From NCBI GenBank assembly GCA_029268085.1, contig JAJUHD010000014.1, positions 1-24,753 on the forward strand: a stretch of 24,753 bases of DNA. Direction: 5' to 3'. The notes under the pieces are model-generated. The model worked only from the letters and a program-made list of their open reading frames with translations. It ran no database searches and was not told the origin of the DNA. The stretch is from Bacillota bacterium. Its GTDB lineage: Bacteria > Bacillota > Clostridia > Oscillospirales > Oscillospiraceae. The translations under genes were made by a program, and so were the position numbers. Of the stretch, positions 6,982-14,736 are shown one piece after another; position 1 is the first letter of the stretch; the number at the start of each line of letters is the position of its first letter.

Positions 6982-7707
6982 ATGAAGAAAGCTATCATCG
7001 GCAAAAAGGTCGGCATGACGCAGATCTTCGATGAAGCGGGCAAAGTCGTTCCGGTCACCGTTATTGAAGCGGGACCCTGCGTCGTTGTCCAGAAGAAAAC
7101 CGTTGACAAGGAAGGCTATGCTTCCGTTCAGCTCGGTTTTGAAGACCAGATCGAGCGCAAGCTCACAAAACCCGAAAAGGGACACCTTGCCAAAGCGGGC
7201 GTCGCTTTTAAAAAGTACCTCAAGGAATTCCGTCTTGAAGACAGCGCTTCCCTCAACGTCGGCGATGTCATTACCGCGAGCGTTTTCGCGGAGGGCGACA
7301 AGGTCGACGTGACCGGCATCTCTAAGGGTAAGGGCTACGCCGGCGTCATTAAGCGCTGGAACGCTCAGAGAACTCCCACCAGCCACGGCGGCGGTCCTGT
7401 CCACCGTCATGCAGGTTCCATGAGCGCAAACTCGGATCCGTCCAGAATTTTCCCCGGAAAGATCGGCGCAGGACATCTGGGCGCGGAGCAGGTCACAGTT
7501 CAGAATCTTGACGTTGTCAAGGTCGACCCCGAGCTCAACATGATCGTCGTGCGCGGCGCAATACCCGGCCCCAAGGGCGGCATTGTCTATCTGAAGAACA
7601 CCGTCAAGACCATAAGGGTCAAGGGCGCAGCCGCAGGCATCAGCGCAAACCCGCAGAAGGCTTCCGCAAGGGTCAACCCGCAGAAGGCTTCCGCAAGAAC
7701 GAGATAA
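6982..7707 (+). CDS. rplC: 50S ribosomal protein L3
   Basis: A 241-residue L3, an early-assembly protein of the 50S subunit whose long loop reaches the peptidyl transferase centre. The N-terminus KAIIGKKVGMTQIFDEAGKV and the central TPTSHGGGPVHRHAGSMSAN with GHLGAEQVT are classical. The start at 6982 follows AAGGAGGAAATAAC. L3 is normally about 205-215 residues; the extra length is a C-terminal tail with NPQKASAR twice in tandem, encoded by a 27-nt unit repeated at 7648-7674 and 7675-7701. The tail would be surface-exposed and basic. Next gene rplD follows after 19 nt. Confidence 0.98.
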   Translation: MKKAIIGKKVGMTQIFDEAGKVVPVTVIEAGPCVVVQKKTVDKEGYASVQLGFEDQIERKLTKPEKGHLAKAGVAFKKYLKEFRLEDSASLNVGDVITASVFAEGDKVDVTGISKGKGYAGVIKRWNAQRTPTSHGGGPVHRHAGSMSANSDPSRIFPGKIGAGHLGAEQVTVQNLDVVKVDPELNMIVVRGAIPGPKGGIVYLKNTVKTIRVKGAAAGISANPQKASARVNPQKASARTR

Positions 7708-7726
7708 GGGAAAGGAGAGAATCTAA

Positions 7727-8350
7727 ATGCCTAAAGCACCACTTTACAACATGGCCGGCAATAAGGTCGGCGAGATCGAGCTCTCCGAATCCGTCTTCGG
7801 TATCGAGCCTAACGAGTCGGTTCTCCACGATTCCGTCAAGAACCACCTTGCCAATTGCCGTCAGGGAACGCAGAGCGCTCTTACAAAGGGTGAAGTCGAT
7901 GTTACCAACAAGAAGCCCTGGCGTCAAAAGGGTACAGGCCGCGCACGCGCAGGCCATGCCGGTTCTCCCGTGTGGAGACACGGCGGCGTAGCGTTCGCTC
8001 CCAAGCCCCGCGATTACAGCTATACCCTCAACAAGAAGGTCAAGAGACTGGCTCTCAAGAGCGCCCTTTCTTCCAAGGCGGCCGAAGGCGAGATCATAGT
8101 CATCGACGGGCTCGCTGTCCCCGAGATAAAAACAAAGGCTTTCAAAGGCTTCCTTGACAAGATCGATGTCACAGGAAAGGCTCTTGTCATTACAAAAGAA
8201 GTTGACGAGACCGTTATTAAGAGCGCAAGGAACATCCCCGGCGTGGAGACGACGATCGCTACCGTTCTGTCTCCCTATTCCGTTCTGAATGCCGGAAAGC
8301 TTGTTGTCGACAAGGCTGCGCTTGAGAAAATCGAGGAGGTCTACGCATGA
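7727..8350 (+). CDS. rplD: 50S ribosomal protein L4
   Basis: A 207-residue L4, which binds 23S rRNA domain I and lines the exit tunnel. The conserved tunnel loop KKPWRQKGTGRARAG and the following GGVAFAPKPRDYSY are present. In E. coli L4 is the autorepressor of the S10 operon, working on the leader. Whether that holds here is unknown, but the leader at 6136-6479 makes it a reasonable question. The stop codon overlaps the start of rplW by 4 nt, consistent with translational coupling. Confidence 0.98.
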   Translation: MPKAPLYNMAGNKVGEIELSESVFGIEPNESVLHDSVKNHLANCRQGTQSALTKGEVDVTNKKPWRQKGTGRARAGHAGSPVWRHGGVAFAPKPRDYSYTLNKKVKRLALKSALSSKAAEGEIIVIDGLAVPEIKTKAFKGFLDKIDVTGKALVITKEVDETVIKSARNIPGVETTIATVLSPYSVLNAGKLVVDKAALEKIEEVYA

Positions 8351-8646
8351 TGAGAACAGCATACGACATCATCATTCGTCCCATCATCACAGAGCAGTCC
8401 ATGGAGGACCTCGATATCAAAAAATACGTTTTTGAAGTGGCGAAGGACGCTAATAAGATCGAGATCAAAAAAGCTATCGAAGAGATTTTCGACGTAAAGG
8501 TCATAAAGGTCACAACGACGATCGTACCCGGCAAGGAAAAGCGCGTAGGCGCCAACCCCGTCGGCCGTACTTCCGAATGGAAAAAGGCTGTTGTGAAGCT
8601 CAGCAGAAAGTCCAAGAACATCGAAATCTTCGAGGGTATGGTGTAA
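8347..8646 (+). CDS. rplW: 50S ribosomal protein L23
   Basis: A 99-residue L23, sited at the tunnel exit where it docks SRP and trigger factor. The N-terminal DIIIRPIITEQSM and the VKVIKVTTTIVPGKEKR segment fit the family. The ATG at 8347 overlaps the rplD stop; AGGAGG inside the rplD end (about 8334-8339) gives good spacing. A second ATG immediately follows, so the first residue is uncertain by one codon. Confidence 0.97.
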   Translation: MMRTAYDIIIRPIITEQSMEDLDIKKYVFEVAKDANKIEIKKAIEEIFDVKVIKVTTTIVPGKEKRVGANPVGRTSEWKKAVVKLSRKSKNIEIFEGMV

Positions 8647-8661
8647 GGGAGGAAATGAGAT

Positions 8662-9498
8662 ATGTCCATTAAAACTTATAGACCTACTACACCGTCCAGA
8701 AGACATATGACGGTCTCGGGCTTCGACGGAGTCGATAAGCACGCCGAACCGGAAAAGTCCCTTGTAGAGGTTCTGAAGACAAACGCAGGCCGCAACAACA
8801 ACGGCCGCATCACCGTCCGTCATCAGGGCGGCGGCAACAAAAGGAAATACCGCATTATTGATTTTAAGCGCAATAAGCTCGAAATGCCCGGCAAGGTACT
8901 CCGCCTTGAGTATGACCCCAACCGCTCGGCACATATCGCGCTTGTTGAGTATGAAGACGGCGAACGCCGCTATATCCTTGCTCCTTACGGACTTAAGGCC
9001 GGCGATGCGGTTGTAGCGTCTCCCAACGCGGACATCAAGCCCGGCAACGCTCTTCCGCTTGCAAACATCCCCGTAGGTACGGTTATCCACAACATTGAGC
9101 TCTATCCCGGCAAAGGCGCGCAGCTTGTCCGTTCCGCAGGCGTCGAGGCTCAGCTTATGGCTAAGGAAGGTGACGTTGCAACGGTCCGTCTGCCCTCCGG
9201 CGAATACCGCAAGGTCCGCATGAATTGCTATGCTACCATAGGTCAGGTCGGCAATCTTGACCATGCGAACGTCCACATCGGCAAGGCGGGACGCAAACGT
9301 CACATGGGATGGCGCCCGACAGTCCGCGGCAGCGTCATGAACCCCTGCGACCACCCCCACGGAGGCGGCGAAGGCAAGAGCCCCATCGGCCGTCCCGGCC
9401 CTGTTACCCCCTGGGGTAAGCCCGCCCTCGGATACAAGACGCGCAAGACCAAGAACAAGAGCAATAAGTTCATCGTCAAGCGCCGCAACGAGAAGTAA
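8662..9498 (+). CDS. rplB: 50S ribosomal protein L2
   Basis: A 278-residue L2, essential for subunit association and peptidyl transferase centre assembly. Diagnostic segments include NGRITVRHQGGGNKRKYR near the N-terminus, the SH3-like middle, and the C-terminal HPHGGGEGKSPIGRPGP with the functionally critical His. Length is typical. It lies 15 nt after rplW with a GGGAGG ribosome binding site. Confidence 0.98.
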   Translation: MSIKTYRPTTPSRRHMTVSGFDGVDKHAEPEKSLVEVLKTNAGRNNNGRITVRHQGGGNKRKYRIIDFKRNKLEMPGKVLRLEYDPNRSAHIALVEYEDGERRYILAPYGLKAGDAVVASPNADIKPGNALPLANIPVGTVIHNIELYPGKGAQLVRSAGVEAQLMAKEGDVATVRLPSGEYRKVRMNCYATIGQVGNLDHANVHIGKAGRKRHMGWRPTVRGSVMNPCDHPHGGGEGKSPIGRPGPVTPWGKPALGYKTRKTKNKSNKFIVKRRNEK

Positions 9499-9513
9499 GG
9501 AGGGACTCATTAA

Positions 9514-9786
9514 ATGAGCAGAAGTATTAAAAAAGGCCCCTTTGCTGCTCCCGAGCTGCTCAAGAGGGTCGACGAAATGAACAAATCCGGCGAGAAAAAG
9601 GTTCTCAAGACCTGGAGCCGCGCTTCCACCATATTCCCGTCTTTTGTTGGTCATACGATCGCCGTCCATGACGGCCGCCGCCACGTTCCCGTATATGTAA
9701 CCGAGGACATGGTCGGACACAAGCTTGGCGAGTTCGCGCCCACCCGCACTTTCCGCGGTCATGCCGGCTCCAAGACCGGTAAATAA
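9514..9786 (+). CDS. rpsS: 30S ribosomal protein S19
   Basis: A 90-residue S19 of the 30S head, near the A-site finger contact. The starting SRSIKKGPF and later STIFPSFVGHTIAVHDGR are the family signatures. The initiation region has AAGGAGGGACTCATTAA before the ATG. It sits between rplB (15 nt) and rplV (11 nt) in standard order. Confidence 0.98.
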   Translation: MSRSIKKGPFAAPELLKRVDEMNKSGEKKVLKTWSRASTIFPSFVGHTIAVHDGRRHVPVYVTEDMVGHKLGEFAPTRTFRGHAGSKTGK

Positions 9787-9797
9787 GGAGGAGAAAA

Positions 9798-10133
9798 ATG
9801 GAAGCAAGAGCAGAACACAAGTTTGCCCGCATATCTCCCCGTAAGGTCAAAATTGTCTGTGATCTTATTCGCGGAAAGGATGTCAAGACCGCAGAAGCTC
9901 TCATGCAGCAGACCCCGAAGGCGGCAAGCGAGCTCATGATCAAGGTTCTCAAGAGTGCCGTGGCAAACGCAGAAAACAACTTCAGCATGGACACCGATAA
10001 GCTCTATGTTAAAGAGACTTATGCAAATCCCGGCCCCATCCTCAAGAGAGGCATGCCCAGAGCACAGGGCCGTATGTACAGAATCAACAAGAGAACCAGC
10101 CACATCACCATCGTCGTGGCTGAGAAAGAATAG
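9798..10133 (+). CDS. rplV: 50S ribosomal protein L22
   Basis: A 111-residue L22, whose beta-hairpin reaches into the exit tunnel. ISPRKVKIVCDLIRGKDV near the N-terminus, and the hairpin region AQGRMYRINKRTSHITIVV at the C-terminus, identify it. Length is normal. AAGGAGGAG precedes the ATG. The macrolide-relevant hairpin tip shows no insertion or deletion that I can see. Confidence 0.98.
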   Translation: MEARAEHKFARISPRKVKIVCDLIRGKDVKTAEALMQQTPKAASELMIKVLKSAVANAENNFSMDTDKLYVKETYANPGPILKRGMPRAQGRMYRINKRTSHITIVVAEKE

Positions 10134-10147
10134 GGAGGAGGCAGAAT

Positions 10148-11026
10148 ATGGGACAGAAAGTTAATCCTCACGGACTTCGCGTCGGCGTTATCAAGGACTG
10201 GGATTCCAGATGGTACGCAAGAAACGACAAGGTCGGCGATCTTATAGTCGAAGACTACAAAATTCGTGAATATCTGAAGAAGACCCTGTATTCCGCAGGT
10301 ATCCCGAAGATTGAGATAGAGCGCGACAGCTCCAAGGTCCGCATCTATATCCACTGCTCACGCCCCGGCGTGGTAATCGGCAAGGGCGGCACGGAGATCG
10401 AGCGTCTCAGACTGTCTGTTGAAAAGCTGATCGGCAAGCCCGTAGCTCTTTCTATCGTCGAGGTACGCACACCCGATACCGATGCCCAGCTTGTAGCCGA
10501 GAGCATTGCCCAGCAGCTGGAAAAGCGCATCAGCTACCGCCGCGCAATGAAGAATGCTATGGGACGCGCCATGAAGCTCGGTGTAAGAGGCATCAAGGTC
10601 ATGTGCGCAGGACGTCTCGGAGGCGCGGAAATCGCACGCAGCGAGTGCTACCATGAGGGAACGATTCCCCTTCAGACTCTCCGCGCAGACATCGACTACG
10701 GCTTTGCGGAAGCCGCGACGACCTATGGCCGTATTGGCGTAAAGGTCTGGATCTACAAGGGAGAGGTTCTCAGCCAGACACTGCGCAGCACTCCCCGTAC
10801 GATGGATCTGAACAAAAGAGACGACCAGAACCGCGGCGAGCGCAAAAGAAACAACAATCCCCGCGGCGGCGAACGCAAAGAAGGCGGCTACAACCGCGGC
10901 GGCCAGGGTCAGGGCGCAGGCCGTGCCCAGGGCGGCGGATATAACCGCGGCGGTCAGGGTCAGGGCGGCTTTAACCGCGGCCCCCGTCCCGCAGCAAGCA
11001 CCCCCAAGGAAGGAGGCAATGCGTAA
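10148..11026 (+). CDS. rpsC: 30S ribosomal protein S3 with Arg/Gly-rich C-terminal extension
   Basis: A 292-residue S3, part of the mRNA entry tunnel and helicase site. The KH domain with its GKGG loop (78-81) and the C-terminal domain (GRLGGAEIARSE, YGRIGVKVWIYKGE) are intact. S3 is usually about 210-235 residues. Here residues from about 222 form a low-complexity basic tail rich in Arg, Gly, Asn and Gln, with GGYNRGGQGQG twice and a GGFNRG remnant. It resembles RGG-type RNA-binding disorder. The last base of its stop codon is the first base of the rplP start. Confidence 0.98.
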   Translation: MGQKVNPHGLRVGVIKDWDSRWYARNDKVGDLIVEDYKIREYLKKTLYSAGIPKIEIERDSSKVRIYIHCSRPGVVIGKGGTEIERLRLSVEKLIGKPVALSIVEVRTPDTDAQLVAESIAQQLEKRISYRRAMKNAMGRAMKLGVRGIKVMCAGRLGGAEIARSECYHEGTIPLQTLRADIDYGFAEAATTYGRIGVKVWIYKGEVLSQTLRSTPRTMDLNKRDDQNRGERKRNNNPRGGERKEGGYNRGGQGQGAGRAQGGGYNRGGQGQGGFNRGPRPAASTPKEGGNA

Positions 11027-11463
11027 TGCTTCTGCCTAAGAGAGTTAAATACCGCAGAGTACAGCGCGGCCGTATGAAGGGCAAGGCATCCAGAGGCAAT
11101 TTCATTGCTTACGGTGAATACGGCCTTATGGCTACAGAGCCCAGCTGGATTACTTCGAATCAGATCGAGGCTGCCCGTATCGCCATGACGCGTTATACAA
11201 AGCGCGGCGGTAAGGTTTGGATTAAAATATTCCCCGATAAGCCAGTAACCGAGAAGCCCGCCGAGACCCGCATGGGTTCCGGTAAAGGTTCTCCCGAGTA
11301 TTGGGTAGCAGTTGTAAAGCCCGGCCGTGTCATGTTCGAGATTGCCGGCGTTCCCGAAGAAACAGCACGCGAGGCAATGCGTCTTGCAAGCCACAAGCTG
11401 CCCTGCAAGACCAAGTTTGTCAAACGCGACGATGTTGCCGATTCCGAGACAGGTGGTGAATAA
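11026..11463 (+). CDS. rplP: 50S ribosomal protein L16
   Basis: A 145-residue L16, which contacts the A-site tRNA elbow. Typical segments are LLPKRVKYRRVQRGRMKG at the N-terminus and RMGSGKGSPEYWVAVVKPG in the middle. The start overlaps the rpsC stop by one base, with AGGAGG at 11011-11016. The last residues (about 135-145) are an acidic tail slightly longer than the common form. Confidence 0.98.
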   Translation: MLLPKRVKYRRVQRGRMKGKASRGNFIAYGEYGLMATEPSWITSNQIEAARIAMTRYTKRGGKVWIKIFPDKPVTEKPAETRMGSGKGSPEYWVAVVKPGRVMFEIAGVPEETAREAMRLASHKLPCKTKFVKRDDVADSETGGE

Positions 11464-11464
11464 G

Positions 11465-11659
11465 ATGAAGGCAAATGAGATACGCGAAATGTCCGCTGCA
11501 GAGCTTGAATCGAAGCTCATTTCGCTGAAGAAGGATTTATTTACCCTCCGTATGCAGCACGCCACAAACCATCTTGACAACCCGACAAAGATTTCTGCCG
11601 TACGCCGTGACATTGCCCGAGTCAAGACAATTATTCGCCAGAAACAGCTCGGACAGTGA
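11465..11659 (+). CDS. rpmC: 50S ribosomal protein L29
   Basis: A 64-residue two-helix protein at the tunnel exit. MKANEIREMSAAELESKL and the following LKKDLFTLRMQHATN are characteristic. The frame is open upstream inside rplP, but the ATG at 11465, one base after the rplP stop, restores the family N-terminus. GGTGG near the end of rplP serves as ribosome binding site. Confidence 0.97.
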   Translation: MKANEIREMSAAELESKLISLKKDLFTLRMQHATNHLDNPTKISAVRRDIARVKTIIRQKQLGQ

Positions 11660-11672
11660 GGAGGTAACGTAA

Positions 11673-11936
11673 ATGAGTGAAGTAAGAACATCTTCCCGCA
11701 AGACCCGCGTCGGTAAAGTTGTATCCGACAAGATGGACAAAACCATCGTGGTCATTGTTGAGGACCGCGTTGCGCATCCTCTCTATAAAAAGATCATTAA
11801 GCAGACCTATCGCCTTAAGGCTCACGACGAGAAGAACGAAGCCGGTATCGGCGACAGAGTCAAGGTTATGGAGACCCGTCCTCTGTCCAAGGACAAGAGA
11901 TGGCGTCTTGTCGAAATAATTGAAAAGGCAAAGTAA
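11673..11936 (+). CDS. rpsQ: 30S ribosomal protein S17
   Basis: An 87-residue OB-fold protein that helps 30S body assembly. The KTRVGKVVSDKMDKTIVV segment and the later GDRVKVMETRPLSKDKRW are family hallmarks. It starts 13 nt after rpmC with GAGGAGG upstream, and ends 12 nt before rplN. Confidence 0.98.
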   Translation: MSEVRTSSRKTRVGKVVSDKMDKTIVVIVEDRVAHPLYKKIIKQTYRLKAHDEKNEAGIGDRVKVMETRPLSKDKRWRLVEIIEKAK

Positions 11937-11948
11937 GGAGGCCGCGAA

Positions 11949-12317
11949 GTGATACAACAGGAAACATTTCTCAAGGTGGCCGACAATACCGGCGCCAAAG
12001 AGATCAAATGCATCCGCGTTCTCGGCGGATCAAAGCGCAAATACGGCAACATCGGCGATGTCATAGTCGCGTCCGTCCGTAAGACCGCGCCCGGAAGCAC
12101 CGTCAAAAAGGGCGATGTCGTCAAGGCGGTCATCGTGCGCAGCGCAAAGGGTGTCCGCCGTGCCGACGGTACCTATGTCCGCTTCGACGAAAATGCCGCA
12201 GTTATTATAAGGGACGACAAGAACCCCCGCGGCACCCGTATCTTCGGGCCCGTTGCCCGCGAGCTGCGTGACAAGGATTTCATGAAGATCCTTTCTCTGG
12301 CTCCCGAAGTCATATAG
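11949..12317 (+). CDS. rplN: 50S ribosomal protein L14
   Basis: A 122-residue L14 at the subunit interface. MIQQETFLKVADNTGAKEI is the typical N-terminus, which fixes the start at the GTG at 11949; AAGGAGG lies 8-14 nt before it. The C-terminal RGTRIFGPVARELRDKDFMKI is conserved. The GTG start is one of only three non-ATG starts seen in the operon (with secY and infA). Confidence 0.98.
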   Translation: MIQQETFLKVADNTGAKEIKCIRVLGGSKRKYGNIGDVIVASVRKTAPGSTVKKGDVVKAVIVRSAKGVRRADGTYVRFDENAAVIIRDDKNPRGTRIFGPVARELRDKDFMKILSLAPEVI

Positions 12318-12329
12318 GAGGGCAAAATA

Positions 12330-12638
12330 ATGAACGTTAAGAAAGACGATAAAGTTATTGTTCTGTCCGGCAAGGATAAGGGAAAAGAAGGAAGGGTCAT
12401 ATCGGCCGATCCCAAGAACGGCAAGGTCGTTGTCGAGGGCGTCAATGTCGCGAAGCGACATCTTAAGCCACGTAAGCCCGGAGAAGAGGGCGGCATCATC
12501 AAGAAGGAAACCCCCATTTACGCTTCAAAGGTCATGCGTATCTGCCCCAAGTGCGGCAAGCCTACCCGTGAAGCCCACAAGTTCCTTAAAGACGGAACAA
12601 AAGTCCGCGTCTGCAAAAAGTGCGGCGAAACTATATAA
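12330..12638 (+). CDS. rplX: 50S ribosomal protein L24
   Basis: A 102-residue assembly-initiator protein. The KOW motif (VIVLSGKDKGKEGRV) is at residues 9-23. The C-terminal half carries a zinc-ribbon-like Cys set, Cys72, Cys75, Cys95 and Cys98, which many L24 proteins have kept. Gap to rplN is 12 nt and to rplE 17 nt. Confidence 0.97.
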   Translation: MNVKKDDKVIVLSGKDKGKEGRVISADPKNGKVVVEGVNVAKRHLKPRKPGEEGGIIKKETPIYASKVMRICPKCGKPTREAHKFLKDGTKVRVCKKCGETI

Positions 12639-12655
12639 GAAAGGGGAGACTTTAG

Positions 12656-13198
12656 ATGCCAAGACTTAAAACAAAATATCTTGAGGAAGTCGCTCCGGCT
12701 CTTATGAAGAAATATAACTACAAGAGCACTATGCAGATCCCCAAGATCGAAAAGATAGTGATCAGCGTCGGAGCAGGCGACTGCAAAGACAACCAGAAGG
12801 CTCTGGATGCAGTTATCAAGGACATCACAGCAATCGCCGGACAGAAGGCAGTCGCAACGACGGCTCGCAAGAGCGTTGCGAATTTCAAGCTCCGTGTCGG
12901 TCAGAACGTCGGCGTTAAGGTTACGCTCAGACAGGACAGAATGTGGGAATTTCTCGACAGGCTGTTCAACGTCGCTCTGCCCCGTGTCCGCGACTTCCAC
13001 GGCATCAATCCCGATGCCTTCGACGGACGCGGAAATTACAGCCTCGGCTTGAAGGAGCAGATAATCTTCCCGGAAATCGATTATGACAAGATTGAGAAAC
13101 TGCGTGGTATGAACATTGCTATCTGCACCACTGCGGCTACCGATGAAGAAGCTAAAGAGCTGCTGACCCTTATGGGCGCGCCCTTCGCAAAGGCTTAA
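12656..13198 (+). CDS. rplE: 50S ribosomal protein L5
   Basis: A 180-residue L5 that binds 5S rRNA and contacts P-site tRNA. Recognisable parts are QIPKIEKIVISVGAGD, ARKSVANFKLR and FDGRGNYSLGLKEQIIFPEI. Length is standard. In E. coli the S8 repressor site lies at the start of rplE; here the 17-nt gap before rplE looks ordinary, while a large structured gap lies before rpsH instead. Confidence 0.98.
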   Translation: MPRLKTKYLEEVAPALMKKYNYKSTMQIPKIEKIVISVGAGDCKDNQKALDAVIKDITAIAGQKAVATTARKSVANFKLRVGQNVGVKVTLRQDRMWEFLDRLFNVALPRVRDFHGINPDAFDGRGNYSLGLKEQIIFPEIDYDKIEKLRGMNIAICTTAATDEEAKELLTLMGAPFAKA

Positions 13199-13210
13199 GG
13201 AGGATGGAGC

Positions 13211-13396
13211 ATGGCTAAGACATCAATGAAAATTAAGCAGCAGAGACCGGCAAAGTTCTCCACCAGAGAATATAACCGCTGCAAAATATGCGGCCGTCCC
13301 CACGCTTATCTGCGTGACTACGGCGTATGCCGTATCTGCTTCCGCGAACTGGCTTATAAAGGCCAAATCCCCGGAGTTAAAAAAGCAAGCTGGTAA
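13211..13396 (+). CDS. rpsZ: 30S ribosomal protein S14, zinc-binding type
   Basis: A 61-residue S14 of the short zinc (C+) type. Cys24, Cys27, Cys40 and Cys43 form the site, in CKICGRP and VCRICFREL. The terminal GQIPGVKKASW is classical. Such S14 is often paired elsewhere with a zinc-free copy used in zinc starvation; none is in this window. It ends 368 nt before rpsH, by far the largest gap in the operon. Confidence 0.98.
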   Translation: MAKTSMKIKQQRPAKFSTREYNRCKICGRPHAYLRDYGVCRICFRELAYKGQIPGVKKASW

Positions 13397-13764
13397 ATGC
13401 AAAGGCTGTGCAGGATGCCCTGATGCTTTGCCAAAGCGCCTTGCGGATAAACGATACCGTCTGAGGCGCTTACGCTTTGCTTGAGGGCACCCTGCCCACC
13501 CTGCTTAATCCGGACGCTTTGTTAAATTTGTTATTTGTTCCATCGTCCTTTACCGATCAAGAGCCCAGCGAAGCAGGTCTTGTTCGTAGAGGGGGAGCGG
13601 CGGAATGAATTAGCGGTCACACTTGTGTGAGCGCAAACGATATGTGACCCGCGACGACAACGCGACGGCGAAAGGCCGGGGGCAATCAAGTATTGGCTCG
13701 GAACCTCGCCGCCTGAACAGACCGATTTTTCGGCTGTAACTCTCAATAAGGAGGAAATCATAGT
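13397..13764 (+). other. 368-nt structured non-coding island between rpsZ and rpsH
   Basis: No coding region on either strand is convincing. Part one is a large imperfect hairpin: 13410-13440 and 13465-13495 are 31-nt arms with 23 matching positions. Part two (13597-13736) can fold with an outer GCGGCG/CGCCGC stem (13597-13602 with 13707-13712), an arm GGTCACA/TGTGACC (13615-13621 with 13643-13649) and a CCGA-TTTT-TCGG hairpin (13722-13733). The rpsH ribosome binding site follows. I see no promoter, T-run terminator or transposase. It could be a control or processing element, or an inserted dispersed repeat; its texture resembles small repeats of clostridial genomes, which is impression, not proof. 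Confidence 0.55.
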
Positions 13765-14163
13765 ATGCAAATCACCGATCCTATAGCGGATATGCTGACC
13801 CGCATCCGCAATGCAGGAAATGCGAAGCACGACACAGTCGATGTTCCCGCTTCCAACATGAAAAAGGCGATCGCAAACATCCTGCTGGAAGAAGGCTATA
13901 TCAAGAGCTTCCAGCTCATCGAAGACGGCGGTCAGGGCATTATACGCATCACTCTCAAGTACCTGCCCGGTAAGGAAAAGGCCATTCAGGGCCTTCGCCG
14001 CGTTTCAAAGCCCGGTCTGCGCGTTTACGCAGGCGCTGACGAACTTCCCTATGTTCTTAAAGGCCTGGGCATAGCAATTATCTCCACATCCAAGGGCATC
14101 ATGACCGACAAGGCTGCACGCAAAGCCAACGTCGGCGGTGAAGTCCTGGCGTTCGTTTGGTAA
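13765..14163 (+). CDS. rpsH: 30S ribosomal protein S8
   Basis: A 132-residue S8 that binds helix 21 of 16S rRNA. Recognisable parts are TDPIADMLTRIRNAG at the N-terminus, RRVSKPGLRVYA, and the C-terminal STSKGIMTDKAARKANVGGEVLAFVW. The start follows AAGGAGGAAATCATAGT. In E. coli S8 autoregulates the spc operon, so the unusual leader directly before this gene is notable; whether it binds S8 is untested. Confidence 0.98.
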   Translation: MQITDPIADMLTRIRNAGNAKHDTVDVPASNMKKAIANILLEEGYIKSFQLIEDGGQGIIRITLKYLPGKEKAIQGLRRVSKPGLRVYAGADELPYVLKGLGIAIISTSKGIMTDKAARKANVGGEVLAFVW

Positions 14164-14175
14164 GGGGGTATAGGA

Positions 14176-14721
14176 ATGTCTAGAATAGGAAGAGCTCCCA
14201 TTACCGTTCCCGCCGGAGTGGAAATCAAAATCGAAGAAAACAATCATGTCACCGTAAAAGGACCCAAGGGAACACTTGAGCGTACCTTCGCTCCTTCCAT
14301 GAAAATCGAACTGAATGACGGCGTTCTGACAGTTGCACGTCCGGACGAAACAAAGGAAAGCCGTTCGCTTCACGGCCTGACAAGAACGCTCCTCAGCAAC
14401 ATGATAGAGGGCGTTTCTAATGGCTTCAAGAAGGAACTGTCCGTTCAGGGCGTCGGCTACAAGGCCGCTAAGGAAGGCAATAAGCTCACGATGAACATCG
14501 GCTACAGCCATCAGGTCATCATAGAGGATACCGATGATATAAAAATCGAAGTTCCCAACGCCAACACCATTGTCATTAACGGTATTGACAAGCAGAAGGT
14601 CGGCCAGTTTGCGGCTGATGTGCGTAAGAAGAGACCCCCCGAGCCTTACAAGGGCAAGGGTATCCGGTATGCCAACGAAGTGGTCCGCCACAAAGAAGGC
14701 AAGACCGGAGCTAAGAAATAA
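14176..14721 (+). CDS. rplF: 50S ribosomal protein L6
   Basis: A 181-residue L6 near the GTPase-associated centre. It begins SRIGRAPITVPAGVEI and ends with the conserved PPEPYKGKGIRYANEVV and a Lys-rich tail. It contains the two repeated L6 domains. The gap from rpsH is 12 nt, with GGGGG as ribosome binding site. Confidence 0.98.
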   Translation: MSRIGRAPITVPAGVEIKIEENNHVTVKGPKGTLERTFAPSMKIELNDGVLTVARPDETKESRSLHGLTRTLLSNMIEGVSNGFKKELSVQGVGYKAAKEGNKLTMNIGYSHQVIIEDTDDIKIEVPNANTIVINGIDKQKVGQFAADVRKKRPPEPYKGKGIRYANEVVRHKEGKTGAKK

Positions 14722-14736
14722 AGGAGGTGTGCCTAA

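Noticed and set aside
8341..9807. A 488-codon minus-strand frame across rplW, rplB and rpsS
   Set aside because: It is antisense to three certain ribosomal genes; long antisense frames are expected with this codon usage.
13531..13830. A 99-codon minus-strand frame over the rpsZ-rpsH gap
   Set aside because: It runs antisense into rpsH, has no clear ribosome binding site, and its composition follows the structured GC-rich DNA. It looks like translated repeat sequence.
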